Source: Bartonella sp. WD16.2 (GTDB lineage Bacteria; Pseudomonadota; Alphaproteobacteria; Rhizobiales; Rhizobiaceae). From it: a stretch of 64,000 nucleotides of DNA. Shown here piece by piece: positions 22,714 to 32,542 of this stretch; position 1 is the first letter of the stretch, and every line of letters starts with the position of its first letter. The stretch spans positions 1,054,001 to 1,118,000 of the forward strand of contig NZ_CP019781.1 in NCBI RefSeq assembly GCF_002022505.1, read 5' to 3'. Under the pieces are notes generated by a model. The model worked only from the letters and a program-made list of their open reading frames with translations, searched no databases and was not told where the DNA came from. Both the position numbers and the translations under genes were made by a program.

Positions 22714-23217
22714 TTAAGCGTTTCCTACAGTCTCAAATAAAGCATATTGCAATGCCTTATAAGCACTCTCACCCATCCAAGCTACCATCTGAAAAGCAGT
22801 ATAATGACTTTCACAAACTCTGAGCGCATGGATCAATAATGTTTCAACTTGTACAGGGGATGGATGTACCCCACCAGCTAAAAGAAGGCCTTGCCGATAA
22901 ATAACTGAATTATCTCCTTGCCAATAATCAAAATGCCCTAGTAACAACTTTTCATTAATTGCCAATAATAAGCGGTGTATTTCCGCCGTTCGAGTACTTT
23001 CAATAGAAAGATCAAATGCACAAGCTAAATGAAGAGCTTCATGCTCTTCCACCCATGAAAAAGCAAGATGATAATTAGCCCATTTTCCTTCCACGCAAAC
23101 ATTAATTTCATCTTCTGCATTCCGCTCAAAAGACCAGTCGTATTTATAGGCAATCTGTTCGATAAAATCGACTGGATGCTCTTCTCTTTCCGCGGTGCTA
23201 AAGGCAAGCCTCATCAT
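22714..23217 (-). CDS. YbjN-domain protein
   Basis: A soluble protein of 167 residues with the YbjN fold, related to type III secretion chaperones. Recognised by its N-terminal DWSFERNAEDEINVCVEGKW and the acidic middle segment FSWVEEHEALHLACAFDL. Members are widespread in Rhizobiales, and in E. coli YbjN is a multicopy suppressor affecting stress and motility. The molecular role is not known. It converges on the sensor kinase gene. I recall proC following such a gene in relatives, but no proC sequence is present in the adjacent gap. Confidence 0.85.
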   Translation of the reverse strand: MMRLAFSTAEREEHPVDFIEQIAYKYDWSFERNAEDEINVCVEGKWANYHLAFSWVEEHEALHLACAFDLSIESTRTAEIHRLLLAINEKLLLGHFDYWQGDNSVIYRQGLLLAGGVHPSPVQVETLLIHALRVCESHYTAFQMVAWMGESAYKALQYALFETVGNA

Positions 23218-23626
23218 TAACCCTCAAAATTTAAGAATGTTATCAATACAGCGCAAAATGGTTACAATTGTAATAACATTTGTTACAATTAAGCTTTTAC
23301 ACCAAACAAAATACACAAAAAACGTAGACAATATACGATACCCACAACAACACAACAGGTGATGTTTCTCATGGTATATAGCTTGATAAAGATAAAACGA
23401 ATCACCAAGCTATTTCAGTGTATTGATACAATCTCATAGTGCCAGCCCCCTGATTTAAAAAAAATGCTTTTTTATAAAAAACGAATCCAACAATAAATTA
23501 ATGATTTGCTTTAACAGATTCAGAATTAAGCATTTTTTAGTTTCGTGCATAATATTGAAAAATTGGGGATTATTTTTTGAGAATATAATTTTTATATTAA
23601 AATTATATTAGTTTCCATCATGAACT
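23218..23626. other. Gene-free region upstream of the ybjN-type gene
   Basis: About 410 bases without a credible gene. It holds the palindrome and repeat at 23262-23290, likely in the promoter of the YbjN gene. The remaining sequence shows no coding pattern on either strand. Confidence 0.45.
23262..23290. repeat. Palindrome plus direct repeat, possible operator
   Basis: TTACAATTGTAA (23262-23273) is a perfect 12-bp palindrome. GTTACAATT occurs at 23261-23269 and again at 23282-23290, 21 bases apart, about two helical turns. The block lies 45-75 bases upstream of the YbjN start codon, a typical place for an operator. The binding protein is unknown. Confidence 0.4.
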
Positions 23627-23866
23627 CTATTTTTCTAAATCATCAAGACGTTTTGCCAAATCAGCGTTTTCTGCACGTACTTTAAGAACCATTTCCTTAA
23701 CCACTTCAAATTCTTCACGTGAAACAAGATTGAGCTTATTGACTATCTTCTCAGTTTGCGAATGAAAAACTGTTTCAGCTTCATGCCGTACACCTTGCGC
23801 AACACCAGCTGCATCTGTCATCAATTTTGCTAATTCGTCAAGAATACGGTTGGGTCCATCATGCAT
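23627..23866 (-). CDS. UbiK/BMFP-type accessory protein
   Basis: A 79-residue protein of the BMFP/UbiK family. It has an N-terminal amphipathic helix (NRILDELAKLMTDAAGVAQG) and a C-terminal coiled coil (VSREEFEVVKEMVLKVRAEN) that would drive trimer formation. UbiK assists ubiquinone synthesis in proteobacteria, and the Brucella relative BMFP has membrane-fusogenic activity in vitro. Divergent from lgt, as in relatives. Length and both segments are complete. Confidence 0.85.
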   Translation of the reverse strand: MHDGPNRILDELAKLMTDAAGVAQGVRHEAETVFHSQTEKIVNKLNLVSREEFEVVKEMVLKVRAENADLAKRLDDLEK

Positions 23867-24086
23867 GAAATTTTTCCTTAATTTTAGCCAATTATGTATG
23901 CATTATAGTGCATTTTATGAAACGTAGATATTGTATTTGTTTCTTTTACAAAATCCACTGTAATTTTTCTATCCTCCTCTTACATCTATAAACAATAGTG
24001 ATCTATTCTCTTCTTACCTTGACCATTGTGTGTTCATCTGTCATGCTTTAACAACTTATAATTTCATAAATGTAAAGCGCTTCCTG

Positions 24087-24944
24087 ATGAACGACTTTCC
24101 TTTTTGTCCTGCTATTAATTTTCCTACCTTTCTTGATCCTGTTATTATCCATTTAGGCCCCATAGCGCTACACTGGTATGGGCTTGGTTATGTCGTAGGC
24201 ATTCTTTTTTCTTGGTGGTATGCACAAAAATTATTAGCAAAAAAATTCTTGTGGTACGCAAACCAACCTCCCATGGATCAGCATAAAATAAGTGATTTTG
24301 TTATCTGGGCCACTATAGGTATTGTTGTTGGTGGTCGTTTAGGACAAGTACTTGTGTGGGATCTCGCGTATTATTTTAACCATCCCAGCGCCATTATTGC
24401 GGTATGGACTGGAGGAATGTCTTTTCATGGTGGTCTTATTGGTACTACCATTGCAATGATCTGGTTCGCTCATAAAAATAACATTAACACCTGGACAATG
24501 TTTGATATAATTGCCGTAGGTGCTCCCGTAGGTATCGGTATTGTGCGAGTGTGCAACTTCATTAACCAGGAATTATGGGGTAATGTTACCACCGTTCCTT
24601 GGGCTGTTTGCTTCAACCACGATCCTCAATATCTACCACGCCACCCAAGCCAACTTTATGAAGCATTAATGGAAGGACTTCTTCTTTTTATCATATTAAC
24701 TATTGCCATTTTTGCTTTTAAAGCATTAAAACGCCCTGGAACAGCAACTGGAATATTTATTTTAGGTTATGGAATAACGCGTAGTATTTCAGAAATTTTT
24801 CGTGTTCCCCAAGAAGACCCAGAGTGGTTTTCTTCCCTCTTTTATTCTACTGGATTTACCTATGGAATGGCACTATCTCTTCCTATGATTCTTTTTGGCT
24901 TTTACGCACTTCTTCAAGCTTTCAGGAATCATTCTATAAAATAA
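24087..24944 (+). CDS. lgt: Prolipoprotein diacylglyceryl transferase
   Basis: An inner-membrane enzyme that attaches diacylglycerol from phosphatidylglycerol to the lipobox Cys of prolipoproteins. From the ATG at 24087 it has 285 residues; an upstream in-frame ATG at 24030 adds 19 residues with no family likeness. Family landmarks are [10 protein letters not shown] near the N-terminus, the [10 protein letters not shown] loop, the signature around [13 protein letters not shown], and [12 protein letters not shown]. The usual GRIANFINGELWGR signature shows a Cys and a Gln variant, still within the family pattern as far as I can tell. Seven helices are expected. The stop overlaps the start of the next gene (TAATG). 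Confidence 0.95.
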   Translation: MNDFPFCPAINFPTFLDPVIIHLGPIALHWYGLGYVVGILFSWWYAQKLLAKKFLWYANQPPMDQHKISDFVIWATIGIVVGGRLGQVLVWDLAYYFNHPSAIIAVWTGGMSFHGGLIGTTIAMIWFAHKNNINTWTMFDIIAVGAPVGIGIVRVCNFINQELWGNVTTVPWAVCFNHDPQYLPRHPSQLYEALMEGLLLFIILTIAIFAFKALKRPGTATGIFILGYGITRSISEIFRVPQEDPEWFSSLFYSTGFTYGMALSLPMILFGFYALLQAFRNHSIK

Positions 24945-26032
24945 TGGCCACTCTAAAAGAGAAAATTAAAGAAATTATTGCTGTCAACGGGCCAATAACT
25001 GTTAATCAATACATGACATTAGCCCTCACAGATCCCCAATTTGGCTATTACCAAACACAAGAACCTTTTGGATCCACCGGTGATTTCATCACTGCACCTG
25101 AAATAAGTCAATTATTTGGAGAGATGATTGGTATTTGGGTTCTTGCAAGCTGGAAAGCTCAAGGTAGCCCCAATCCTTTTATTCTAACTGAAATAGGCCC
25201 AGGGCGCGGAACACTTATGGACGATGTTTTACGTACCATTCAAAAATTATGTAAAACAGCTTTCAATGCCGCTGAAATTTTTCTTATTGAAATAAACCAA
25301 CGTCTTGCAACAGAACAAAAACAGCGTCTTTCCCCTTATCAAAAACATATTCATAGCATTGAACATTTTAATCAAATACCTTCAGGGCCTCTTTTTCTCA
25401 TTGCTAATGAGCTCTTTGATGTGCTTCCTATCCACCAATATATCAAAATCAACGGAGAATGGAAAGAGCGTTGCATTACACTTGATCAAGATGGTCATTT
25501 CACCTTTATAGCTGGAATGCATCAATTTTCCTCTGATGACTTACCAATCTATTGTGCTAAAATGCCTAACGGAACAATTTGGGAGCACGCCCCCTTACGT
25601 AACCAACTGATGCAACAAATTAGTAATCGCTTAATACAAGATAAAGGTTCTGCTTTACTCATTGATTATGGTGCTTCTGATTGTGCATTTGGAGACACAT
25701 TGCAAGCTATTTCAAAACATAAATTTCGTGATGTTTTTGCCAATCCAGGTAAACATGATTTAACATCACATGTTGATTTTTTCTCCTTAAAAACCATAGC
25801 TCTTCAACAAGGTTGTTTTGCTGAAATTCTAGAACAAGGAGATTTTCTTTTAAAAATGGGAATTCTTGAACGCGCAAAACAGCTTAGCATTAACAAAGAC
25901 ACCTTGATCCAAAATAAAATCCGTCAAGATATTGAACGGCTTGTCAGCCCAGATCAAATGGGTAAACTTTTCAAAGTTCTCCATGTTAGTGATCAATCTA
26001 CTACTATCTCTAACTTTTTTGACTTTCAATAA
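24944..26032 (+). CDS. SAM-dependent methyltransferase, MidA/NDUFAF7 family
   Basis: A 362-residue methyltransferase whose start overlaps the lgt stop by one base. N-terminal features are NQYMTLALTDPQFGYYQTQE and GDFITAPEISQLFGEMIG, diagnostic of the family. The SAM-binding loop is EIGPGRGTLMDD. Human NDUFAF7 methylates an arginine of a complex I subunit during assembly. A similar role in bacterial complex I is plausible but unproven. It sits between lgt and pgeF, a Rhizobiales arrangement. An in-frame ATG at 24824 would lie inside lgt and is rejected. Confidence 0.9.
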   Translation: MATLKEKIKEIIAVNGPITVNQYMTLALTDPQFGYYQTQEPFGSTGDFITAPEISQLFGEMIGIWVLASWKAQGSPNPFILTEIGPGRGTLMDDVLRTIQKLCKTAFNAAEIFLIEINQRLATEQKQRLSPYQKHIHSIEHFNQIPSGPLFLIANELFDVLPIHQYIKINGEWKERCITLDQDGHFTFIAGMHQFSSDDLPIYCAKMPNGTIWEHAPLRNQLMQQISNRLIQDKGSALLIDYGASDCAFGDTLQAISKHKFRDVFANPGKHDLTSHVDFFSLKTIALQQGCFAEILEQGDFLLKMGILERAKQLSINKDTLIQNKIRQDIERLVSPDQMGKLFKVLHVSDQSTTISNFFDFQ

Positions 26033-26101
26033 TGACAAAGAATTGACAAGTACTGTTGTCTCGGACACCATTGCTTGTTCAAACAATTATGGGGAGCTTT
26101 C

Positions 26102-26893
26102 GTGAAGCCTGTCCTTAAACCTATCCTTGCAAAAGATCTTCTTGCTTTACATAAATACGGGATAAAACATGGTTTTTTTACGCGTCAAGGCGGAGTTTCA
26201 CAAAACCTTTATCACAGCCTTAATGTCGGCCAAGGTTCAAATGATCATCCTAAACATATTAGGCAAAACCGCATATTAATCGCGAATTATTTTGATATTG
26301 ACATAAAAAATTTGATCACTGTCAATCAAGTACACTCCTGTGACGTAGTAGTAATTGATCAAGCTTTCACTGGTGAACGTCCTAAAGCTGATGCTCTTGT
26401 TACAACTGCAAAAGGTTTAGTAATCGGCATTCTTACAGCTGATTGCGGACCAGTTCTTTTTGCTGATCCGTACGCAGGTGTCATCGGTGCCGCGCACGCT
26501 GGTTGGCGAGGAAGCTTGAATGGAATTTTGGAAAAAACAATTTTAGCTATGGAAGAACAAGGTGCCAAACGACAATCAATAACAGCAGTACTCGGACCTT
26601 GTATTGGTCCCAGTCACTATGAAGTAACAAACGAATTCTATAATCAATTTATGAATCGCAATAATCAATTTAAAAAATATTTTTTAAAAACAGATAAAAC
26701 AAACCGTTTTCATTTTAACCTATGGGCATTCATTATCAACCAATTAAAACAAGCAGGCCTCAATGCTTCTTGTTTGAAACTTTGCACTTACCAAGATGAA
26801 CAACGTTTTTTTTCCTACCGTCGTGCAACACATCGTAATGAATCTGATTATGGGCGACAGATTTCTGCTCTTATGTTAGAAAATGAAAAATAA
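26102..26893 (+). CDS. pgeF: Multicopper-oxidase-like laccase-domain protein PgeF
   Basis: A member of the YfiH/PgeF family, now thought to hydrolyse wrongly built peptidoglycan precursors carrying L-Ser (E. coli), and related to purine nucleoside-processing enzymes. The GTG at 26102 is chosen because GGGGAG lies six bases before it; a TTG at 26075 is also open. Zn-binding residues are in NQVHSCDVV, TADCGPVLF and AAHAGWRGSL, with ILGPCIGPSHYEV-like sequence (VLGPCIGPSHYEV) following. At 263 residues it has the normal length. It lies in the lgt cluster but 69 bases after the previous gene. Confidence 0.9.
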   Translation: MKPVLKPILAKDLLALHKYGIKHGFFTRQGGVSQNLYHSLNVGQGSNDHPKHIRQNRILIANYFDIDIKNLITVNQVHSCDVVVIDQAFTGERPKADALVTTAKGLVIGILTADCGPVLFADPYAGVIGAAHAGWRGSLNGILEKTILAMEEQGAKRQSITAVLGPCIGPSHYEVTNEFYNQFMNRNNQFKKYFLKTDKTNRFHFNLWAFIINQLKQAGLNASCLKLCTYQDEQRFFSYRRATHRNESDYGRQISALMLENEK

Positions 26894-27186
26894 GTTTTTT
26901 ACCTCAGAAACATATCATAACTGCAAAATAAATTTCTTAATCTAAATGAAAAAAGATACATTCGATTATGTTTTTTTGTTTAGTAAAATAACCTATAAGT
27001 CCGTAAATTATGATAATTTAAAACCTTGTTTCCGGATACTTGATTTGTCATAATTAATAGCAAAATAATTCTTTTAACCCATACTAAATAAAATTATAAT
27101 TGCTTTTGTAATTGTTCCCTTGCAATCTAATAATAAAAAGTTAAAAGCTGTATTAAATTCTATCATGATTATTCAGGGGTTTTATC

Positions 27187-28119
27187 ATGAAAATTTTCTG
27201 TGGCAATTCTAACCCACATCTTGCTGAAAATATCGCAAATTATTTAAGCATTTCCCTAGGTGAAGCAACCGTTAAGCGTTTTGCAGATCAAGAAATTTTC
27301 GTAGAATTGCATGAAAATGTGCGCGGAGAAGATGCATTTGTGCTGCAATCAACCTCTTATCCAGCCAATGATCATTTGATGGAATTACTCATCATGATTG
27401 ACGCTTTGCGTCGTTCTTCAGCACGTCGTATTACAGCTGTTATACCTTATTTTGGGTATGCTCGCCAAGACCGTAAACCTGGACCACGTACCCCTATTTC
27501 TGCAAAACTTGTTGCCAATCTGATTACTCAAGCGGGTGCCCATCGCGTTTTAACATTAGATCTTCATGCAGGACAAATCCAAGGTTTTTTTGATATTCCT
27601 ACTGACAACCTCTATGCTGTTCCCGTCATTTCTCGTGATATCAAAATGCGTTATTCTCTTGAAAATGTTATGGTTGTTTCACCCGATGTTGGTGGTGTGG
27701 TACGTGCACGCTCCTTAGCCAAGCGCTTAAACAGTCTACTTGCTATCGTTGATAAACGTCGTGAACGGCCAGGTGAATCAGAAGTAATGAACATTATCGG
27801 AAACGTAGCTGGAAAAGATTGCCTCCTACTAGATGATATTGTTGATTCAGGTGGCACTCTATGCAATGCAGCAAGCGCTCTTCTTAAGCATGGAGCAAAC
27901 AGTGTTACTGCTTATATCACACATGGTGTTCTTTCTGGAAACGCCATCGAACGCATTACCAACTCAGAAATGAAAGAATTAATCATTACTGATTCGATTA
28001 TGCCAACAACAAAAATTGAACAAGCACATAATATACGCGTTTTGGCTATTGCCGACTTAATAGGAGAAGCAATCGCAAGAACAGCAGCAGAACAGTCTGT
28101 CTCAAGCTTATTTGACTAA
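27187..28119 (+). CDS. prs: Ribose-phosphate pyrophosphokinase
   Basis: Makes PRPP from ribose 5-phosphate and ATP for nucleotide, histidine and tryptophan synthesis. It has 310 residues. Landmarks are [12 protein letters not shown] at the N-terminus, the flexible loop [18 protein letters not shown], the metal-binding [14 protein letters not shown] and the PRPP loop [19 protein letters not shown] precedes ATG 27187. About 290 gene-free bases upstream hold its promoter. It is followed by rplY after a leader-like region. Confidence 0.97.
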   Translation: MKIFCGNSNPHLAENIANYLSISLGEATVKRFADQEIFVELHENVRGEDAFVLQSTSYPANDHLMELLIMIDALRRSSARRITAVIPYFGYARQDRKPGPRTPISAKLVANLITQAGAHRVLTLDLHAGQIQGFFDIPTDNLYAVPVISRDIKMRYSLENVMVVSPDVGGVVRARSLAKRLNSLLAIVDKRRERPGESEVMNIIGNVAGKDCLLLDDIVDSGGTLCNAASALLKHGANSVTAYITHGVLSGNAIERITNSEMKELIITDSIMPTTKIEQAHNIRVLAIADLIGEAIARTAAEQSVSSLFD

Positions 28120-28301
28120 AATAGTATCTTTGGGTTTCCTGAAGCCTTTATAAATTGAAACCGAGAAATACCTGAAATTTTTACTACTAAATCAATACGC
28201 ACAATGCAAAATTCACGCTTTTCCAAATAAGTCAAAAATCAGATCAATGGGTCTTCCTTACAACTCTTGCATCTCTAAAGGGTTTGAATTATAGAGTAAG
28301 C

Positions 28302-28334
28302 TTCTGCGTAGACACCCTTGGAGGCAACGCAGAA
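28302..28334 (+). promoter_or_regulatory. Hairpin in the rplY leader
   Basis: TTCTGCGT (28302-28309) pairs with ACGCAGAA (28327-28334) around a 17-base loop, and a small CTGC/GCAG hairpin follows at about 28348-28358. The structure is in the 313-base region between prs and rplY, about 100 bases before the rplY start. No T-tract follows, so it is not a simple terminator. A ribosomal-protein autoregulatory leader is possible but not shown. Confidence 0.4.
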
Positions 28335-28432
28335 TGGAGCTAATTGCTGCGTTGCAGTATATATCTTCATATTCATGCAAAAGCTACTCGTTGTTTTTGA
28401 TGAATCTCCAATCATGTAAGAAGGATTTAACC

Positions 28433-29047
28433 ATGAGCAAGAGTTATACTCTTAAGGCCGAAATACGCGAGCGGGTTGGTAAGGGGTCCTCCCGTGAACT
28501 TCGCCGCAACGGTCTTATTCCAGCAGTTATCTACGGTGACAAACAACCTCCTTTGGCAATTGCAGTTTCTTATAAGGAAATTTTCTACAAAATTCATGCA
28601 GGTGGCTTTCGTACTACTGTCGCCACCATTGAAGTTGATAAAAAAAGAATTCAAGTTCTACCAAAGGATTATCAACTTGATCCGGTTCGTGATTTTCCTA
28701 TGCATGTAGATTTCTTACATGTTTCAGAGAAATCAGTTGTGCATGTAAACATTCCTGTACATTTCCTCAATGAAGATACAGCTCCAGGTATTAAACGAGG
28801 TGGTGTCTTAAACATTGTTCGCCATGAAATTGAATGTACTGCACCAGCAAATGCTATCCCTGAAGCGATTAACATTGATCTTTCTAGTTATTCTATTGGT
28901 GACTCTATCCATATTTCGGCAGTACAATTACCAGAAGGTGTAACTCCGGTTATTCAAGATCGAGACTTTACCATTGCAACCATCGCAGCTCCTGCCAGTG
29001 CAAATGTGAGCGATAATTCAGAACAAGAGAGTGATGAAAATAATTAA
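28433..29047 (+). CDS. rplY: Ribosomal protein L25 (CTC type)
   Basis: Binds 5S rRNA in the large subunit. The start at ATG 28433 follows AAGGA; an in-frame ATG at 28334 is inside the leader and gives no family sequence. The 204-residue protein has the L25 N-terminal domain ([20 protein letters not shown], then VIYGDKQPP) and the C-terminal TL5/CTC beta domain ([20 protein letters not shown]). The tail is acidic and Ser-rich. It has its own terminator before pth. Confidence 0.96.
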   Translation: MSKSYTLKAEIRERVGKGSSRELRRNGLIPAVIYGDKQPPLAIAVSYKEIFYKIHAGGFRTTVATIEVDKKRIQVLPKDYQLDPVRDFPMHVDFLHVSEKSVVHVNIPVHFLNEDTAPGIKRGGVLNIVRHEIECTAPANAIPEAINIDLSSYSIGDSIHISAVQLPEGVTPVIQDRDFTIATIAAPASANVSDNSEQESDENN

Positions 29048-29064
29048 AACCTTATAAATTTCAG

Positions 29065-29091
29065 TAGGTGGGAAGTTTTCCCACCTATTTT
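29065..29091 (+). terminator. Terminator after rplY
   Basis: TAGGTGGGA (29065-29073) pairs with TCCCACCTA (29079-29087) around a 5-base loop and is followed by TTTT. It lies 18 bases after the rplY stop. Confidence 0.88.
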
Positions 29092-29141
29092 GAAGTATTT
29101 TGCTAATCATTTAATACTTTTATACTTCATTGAAAGCGTAT

Positions 29142-29729
29142 ATGTTACTCATTGCTGGTCTTGGCAATCCTGGTTTATCCTACCAAAATAATCGCCATAA
29201 TATTGGTTTCATGGCTGTTGATGCTATTCATCAGTTCTTTTCTTTTTCTCCATGGTCAAAAAAATTTCAGGCTGAAATTTCTAATGGTCTCATAAATGGT
29301 GAAAAAATTCTTCTTATTAAACCTCAAACTTTTATGAATTTATCTGGTCAAGCCATCAGCCAAACCTTGCGATTTTATAAACTAGAATTGAATAATTTTA
29401 TTGTTTTTTACGATGAACTAGATTTACCTCCTGGGAAAGTGCGCGTAAAAATTGGAGGAGGAAGTGGAGGACATAACGGCATAAAATCCATTGATAGCCA
29501 TTGCGGTAATAACTACTGCCGTGTACGCTTAGGGATTGGACATCCTGGTCCCAAAGAATTGGTTCATCAACATGTTTTAGGCAATTTTACAAAATCTGAT
29601 CAAGAATGGTTACTTACTTTATTAAACACAATCGCGAATAATATTGCTACCCTAATAAAGGGAGATGTTAATCAATTTATGAACAAAATTTCATTGGTAA
29701 TGGAGAAAAAAACTCATGATAAAATATAA
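29142..29729 (+). CDS. pth: Peptidyl-tRNA hydrolase
   Basis: Recycles peptidyl-tRNA dropped from the ribosome. From ATG 29142 it has 195 residues; a TTG at 29130 is also open but adds nothing conserved. Catalytic and substrate residues are visible: [19 protein letters not shown] with the catalytic His, [10 protein letters not shown] with the conserved Asn, [14 protein letters not shown] and [13 protein letters not shown]. No strong Shine-Dalgarno is seen. It lies between rplY and ychF, an order common in Rhizobiales, here interrupted by a divergent L,D-transpeptidase gene. Confidence 0.95.
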   Translation: MLLIAGLGNPGLSYQNNRHNIGFMAVDAIHQFFSFSPWSKKFQAEISNGLINGEKILLIKPQTFMNLSGQAISQTLRFYKLELNNFIVFYDELDLPPGKVRVKIGGGSGGHNGIKSIDSHCGNNYCRVRLGIGHPGPKELVHQHVLGNFTKSDQEWLLTLLNTIANNIATLIKGDVNQFMNKISLVMEKKTHDKI

Positions 29730-29902
29730 TTTCTTTTAAGCAGGCGTAATAATGAACAACTTTTTACGACCTTTATATATGATACACTCCTTTTCTAAGG
29801 AGAATAATATCGAATTCATCAGACAAAACTGTCCAAGCTTATATGGCCATCGGAATTACAAAGAAGCCCTTTGATGAAAACTTACAGCACATTTCACTAT
29901 AG

Positions 29903-30556
29903 CTACAAAACTACCACACGTGAACCATTAGGAACACGATCATAAAGATCAATAATATCTTGATTGAGCAAACGGATACACCCACTTGAAATAGCCTGAC
30001 CAATTGACCATTCTTCATATGAACCATGAATACGGAAAAGCGTATCCTGACCATTTTTAAAGAGATATAACGCCCGCGCACCTAATGGATTATCAGGCCC
30101 TGGCGGCATCCCTTTCCCTAAATGACCGTATCGTTCTGGTTCCCGAGCCATCATTGCCGCAGTTGGAGCCCAAGACGGCCATCGACGCTTATATTGCACA
30201 ACTGCTTCGCCTTTAAACTCTAAACCTTCCTTGCCAACGCCAATGCCATAACGCATAGCTTTTCCATTTTCACCAACAAGATAAAGAAAGCACTCCTGAA
30301 TATCTATAACCAACGTACCAGCCGGATAAGAAGTATCATAATCTACTTGTTTACGCAAAAATTTTGGATCAATTTCTGCAAGATCGATTGCAGGTAATAA
30401 ATAAGGTTCATTCGTTACAGGCCCATATAAAGTGCGTAGTTCCTCTGGTATGAAGCGAACTTGTTGAACAGAAACAAAAGACTCACTGGGCTGATGTGTA
30501 GCACAGCCAACCAACACTAGAGAAACAGCCATTAAAAAAGCACGACGAGATAACAA
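29903..30556 (-). CDS. L,D-transpeptidase lipoprotein (ErfK/YbiS family)
   Basis: A periplasmic enzyme that cross-links peptidoglycan stem peptides 3-3 or attaches proteins to them. The start is TTG at 30556 with GCGGAAA upstream, giving LSRRAFLMAVSLVLVGC. The last Cys is in a good lipobox, so the protein is likely lipid-anchored. A later ATG (30532) would shorten the signal too much. The YkuD catalytic domain has the conserved His in RIHGSYE and the catalytic Cys in SSGCIRLLNQD. It has 217 residues. It is transcribed against pth and ychF. Expanded sets of these enzymes are common in Rhizobiales, which use many 3-3 cross-links. Confidence 0.92.
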   Translation of the reverse strand: MLSRRAFLMAVSLVLVGCATHQPSESFVSVQQVRFIPEELRTLYGPVTNEPYLLPAIDLAEIDPKFLRKQVDYDTSYPAGTLVIDIQECFLYLVGENGKAMRYGIGVGKEGLEFKGEAVVQYKRRWPSWAPTAAMMAREPERYGHLGKGMPPGPDNPLGARALYLFKNGQDTLFRIHGSYEEWSIGQAISSGCIRLLNQDIIDLYDRVPNGSRVVVL

Positions 30557-30866
30557 TTTTATATTTCCGCAATTATTTGATTTAATATAAATTATTTAAT
30601 CCTACAGTTTTCTATACTATAAAAAACTTAGCACACTGTTAACGTTGATTTATAATTTTATGACTATTAAAATAGGGAATGTTTAGAATTTGTCGATTAA
30701 AAAATGATAACAACTCGCTAAAATCGTCATAATTGTTTCAGTTTATCTTTTTTACCACTACAAAAGCTGAAGACTAGAACTCTTCTTTAAACATGTCATA
30801 AAAGCGCCAATAAAGTATATCTTAAGCCATTATAAATAAATCATAATCTAATAAGAGAGAGAGCCT
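30557..30866. other. Divergent promoter region, ldt and ychF
   Basis: About 310 AT-rich bases between divergent genes. It must carry promoters for both. No clear operator or coding sequence was found. Confidence 0.45.
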
Positions 30867-31970
30867 ATGGGTTTTAAATGTGGTATCGTCGGGCTGCCTA
30901 ATGTCGGTAAATCAACTCTTTTTAACGCGTTAACAAAAACAGCTACAGCACAAGCAGCTAATTATCCTTTTTGCACAATCGAGCCTAATACCGGTGAAGT
31001 TGCTGTGCCAGATTCACGAATGGAAAAAATCGCTTCTATTGCTGGTTCAAAAGAAATCATTCCTACACGTATCAATTTTGTTGATATTGCAGGACTTGTC
31101 CGTGGAGCTTCAAAAGGTGAAGGTTTAGGCAATAAATTTTTAGCCAATATTCGTGAAGTCGATGCCATTATCCATGTACTACGGTGCTTTAAAAATGAAG
31201 ACATTACCCATGTAGAAGGAAGGATTGATCCTGTTTTTGATGCTACAACTGTTGATACAGAACTCATGCTTTCAGACCTTGAAAGTCTTGAACGGCGAAT
31301 CATACAAGTCCGTAAACGTGCAATCGGAAAAGACAAAGAAGCTTTGGCAATCCTTCCTATAATGGAAGCAGCATTAGAATTATTACAGAAAGGAGATCCT
31401 GTACGATTATTGCTTAAAAATATTTCCTCTGATGAACAACGTATTCTTCATGGTTTGAATCTTTTAACCTCAAAGCCTGTGCTTTATGTTTGCAATGTCG
31501 ACGAAAATGAAACTGTTCATGGCAATGATTTTACTAAAGCGGTGGAGAAAATAGCTGCAGAGCAAAACGCGCAAAGTATTACTATTTCTGTTTCCATTGA
31601 AGCTGAGATCGCTCAACTTGCTGATGAAGAAGCTATAGAATATCTTCATGTCTTAGGATTATCTGAGCCTAGCTTGAATCGACTTATCCACGCTGGTTAT
31701 CATCTACTTGATTTAATCACTTATTTCACTTGTGGACCCAAGGAAACACGAGCCTGGACAATCGCCCGTGGTACTAAAGCACCTCAAGCAGCTGGTGTCA
31801 TTCACTCAGACTTTGAACGCGGTTTTATTCGCGCACAAACTATTAGCTACGAAGATTATGTTACCTTGGGTGGAGAGAACGCAGCGAAAGAAGCAGGAAA
31901 AGCCCGTGATGAAGGTAAAGAGTATATCGTACAAGATGGGGACATTATGTTGTTTAAACATAATACTTAA
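30867..31970 (+). CDS. ychF: Ribosome-binding ATPase/GTPase YchF (OLA1 family)
   Basis: A P-loop NTPase of the TRAFAC class that binds ribosomes and prefers ATP. It has 367 residues, the usual length. The G1 motif is GLPNVGKST at residues 8-16, G3 is DIAGLVRGASKGEGLGNKFL, and a coiled-coil insertion (about 125-200) and the C-terminal TGS domain (TYFTCGPKETRAWTIARGTK) follow. A run of GAGAGAGAG precedes the ATG. It is the last gene of the prs-rplY-pth-ychF series and is followed by a shared terminator. Confidence 0.97.
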   Translation: MGFKCGIVGLPNVGKSTLFNALTKTATAQAANYPFCTIEPNTGEVAVPDSRMEKIASIAGSKEIIPTRINFVDIAGLVRGASKGEGLGNKFLANIREVDAIIHVLRCFKNEDITHVEGRIDPVFDATTVDTELMLSDLESLERRIIQVRKRAIGKDKEALAILPIMEAALELLQKGDPVRLLLKNISSDEQRILHGLNLLTSKPVLYVCNVDENETVHGNDFTKAVEKIAAEQNAQSITISVSIEAEIAQLADEEAIEYLHVLGLSEPSLNRLIHAGYHLLDLITYFTCGPKETRAWTIARGTKAPQAAGVIHSDFERGFIRAQTISYEDYVTLGGENAAKEAGKARDEGKEYIVQDGDIMLFKHNT

Positions 31971-32047
31971 TATTATTATTTCTTTAACAACTTAAAATAT
32001 TTTTTGCATAAAATTGTTTTCATATTCTCAAAGAGCACTATTCAATA

Positions 32048-32078
32048 AAAACAGCCGCACCATGAGAGCGACTGTTTT
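32048..32078. terminator. Bidirectional terminator between ychF and the PRC-barrel gene
   Basis: AAAACAGCCGC (32048-32058) pairs with GCGACTGTTTT (32068-32078) with one mismatch and a 9-base loop, between two convergent genes. T and A tracts serve both strands. Confidence 0.82.
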
Positions 32079-32104
32079 ATTTATCAAAGACAGAAATATA
32101 AAAA

Positions 32105-32542
32105 CTAGCGTATCAAATAGTCTTCATATTTAAATTTTGGAGCTTCTTTTAAAGCATTCTTTGTTACATTGACCATAAGCTTCCACTTACCATCATCACT
32201 TTTCATCTGGATTTTTTCTGGAGAAACAACAACATAATGCTCACCCATACCTAAAAAACCACCAATGCTAATAACAATCCCATCGATATTATTCTGACGC
32301 AAAATAATATCTTTTACCTCACCAATTTCTTCATCTGTTATATCGTATACATCCACACCAATAAGGTTTGAAGCAACAAAATCAGTTGTTAAAGGCGTAA
32401 CATAACGTGCAATCATATCTGCCTTAACTCGTACAATACCTGTTGCCGAAATCTTTTCATGTTCAGAAGGCAATAAAAATTGGGCATAGGCACTAGAAAC
32501 CATTAAAATTGATGCGAGAGCAGTGATAGCAATTTTTTTCAT
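32105..32542 (-). CDS. Exported PRC-barrel protein
   Basis: A periplasmic protein of 145 residues. The signal peptide (KKIAITALASILMVSSAYA) is followed by a PRC-barrel domain: NLIGVDVYDITDEEIGEVKD, then VVISIGGFLGMGEHYVVVSP-like beta strands and a C-terminal EDYLIR. Similar small exported PRC-barrel proteins are frequent in Rhizobiales, often envelope or stress related, with unknown molecular roles. The ATG at 32542 has GGAGAA upstream. It converges on ychF. Confidence 0.85.
   Translation of the reverse strand: MKKIAITALASILMVSSAYAQFLLPSEHEKISATGIVRVKADMIARYVTPLTTDFVASNLIGVDVYDITDEEIGEVKDIILRQNNIDGIVISIGGFLGMGEHYVVVSPEKIQMKSDDGKWKLMVNVTKNALKEAPKFKYEDYLIR

Noticed and set aside
30962..31336. 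124-codon minus-strand frame inside ychF
   Set aside because: Antisense shadow of the GTPase domain.
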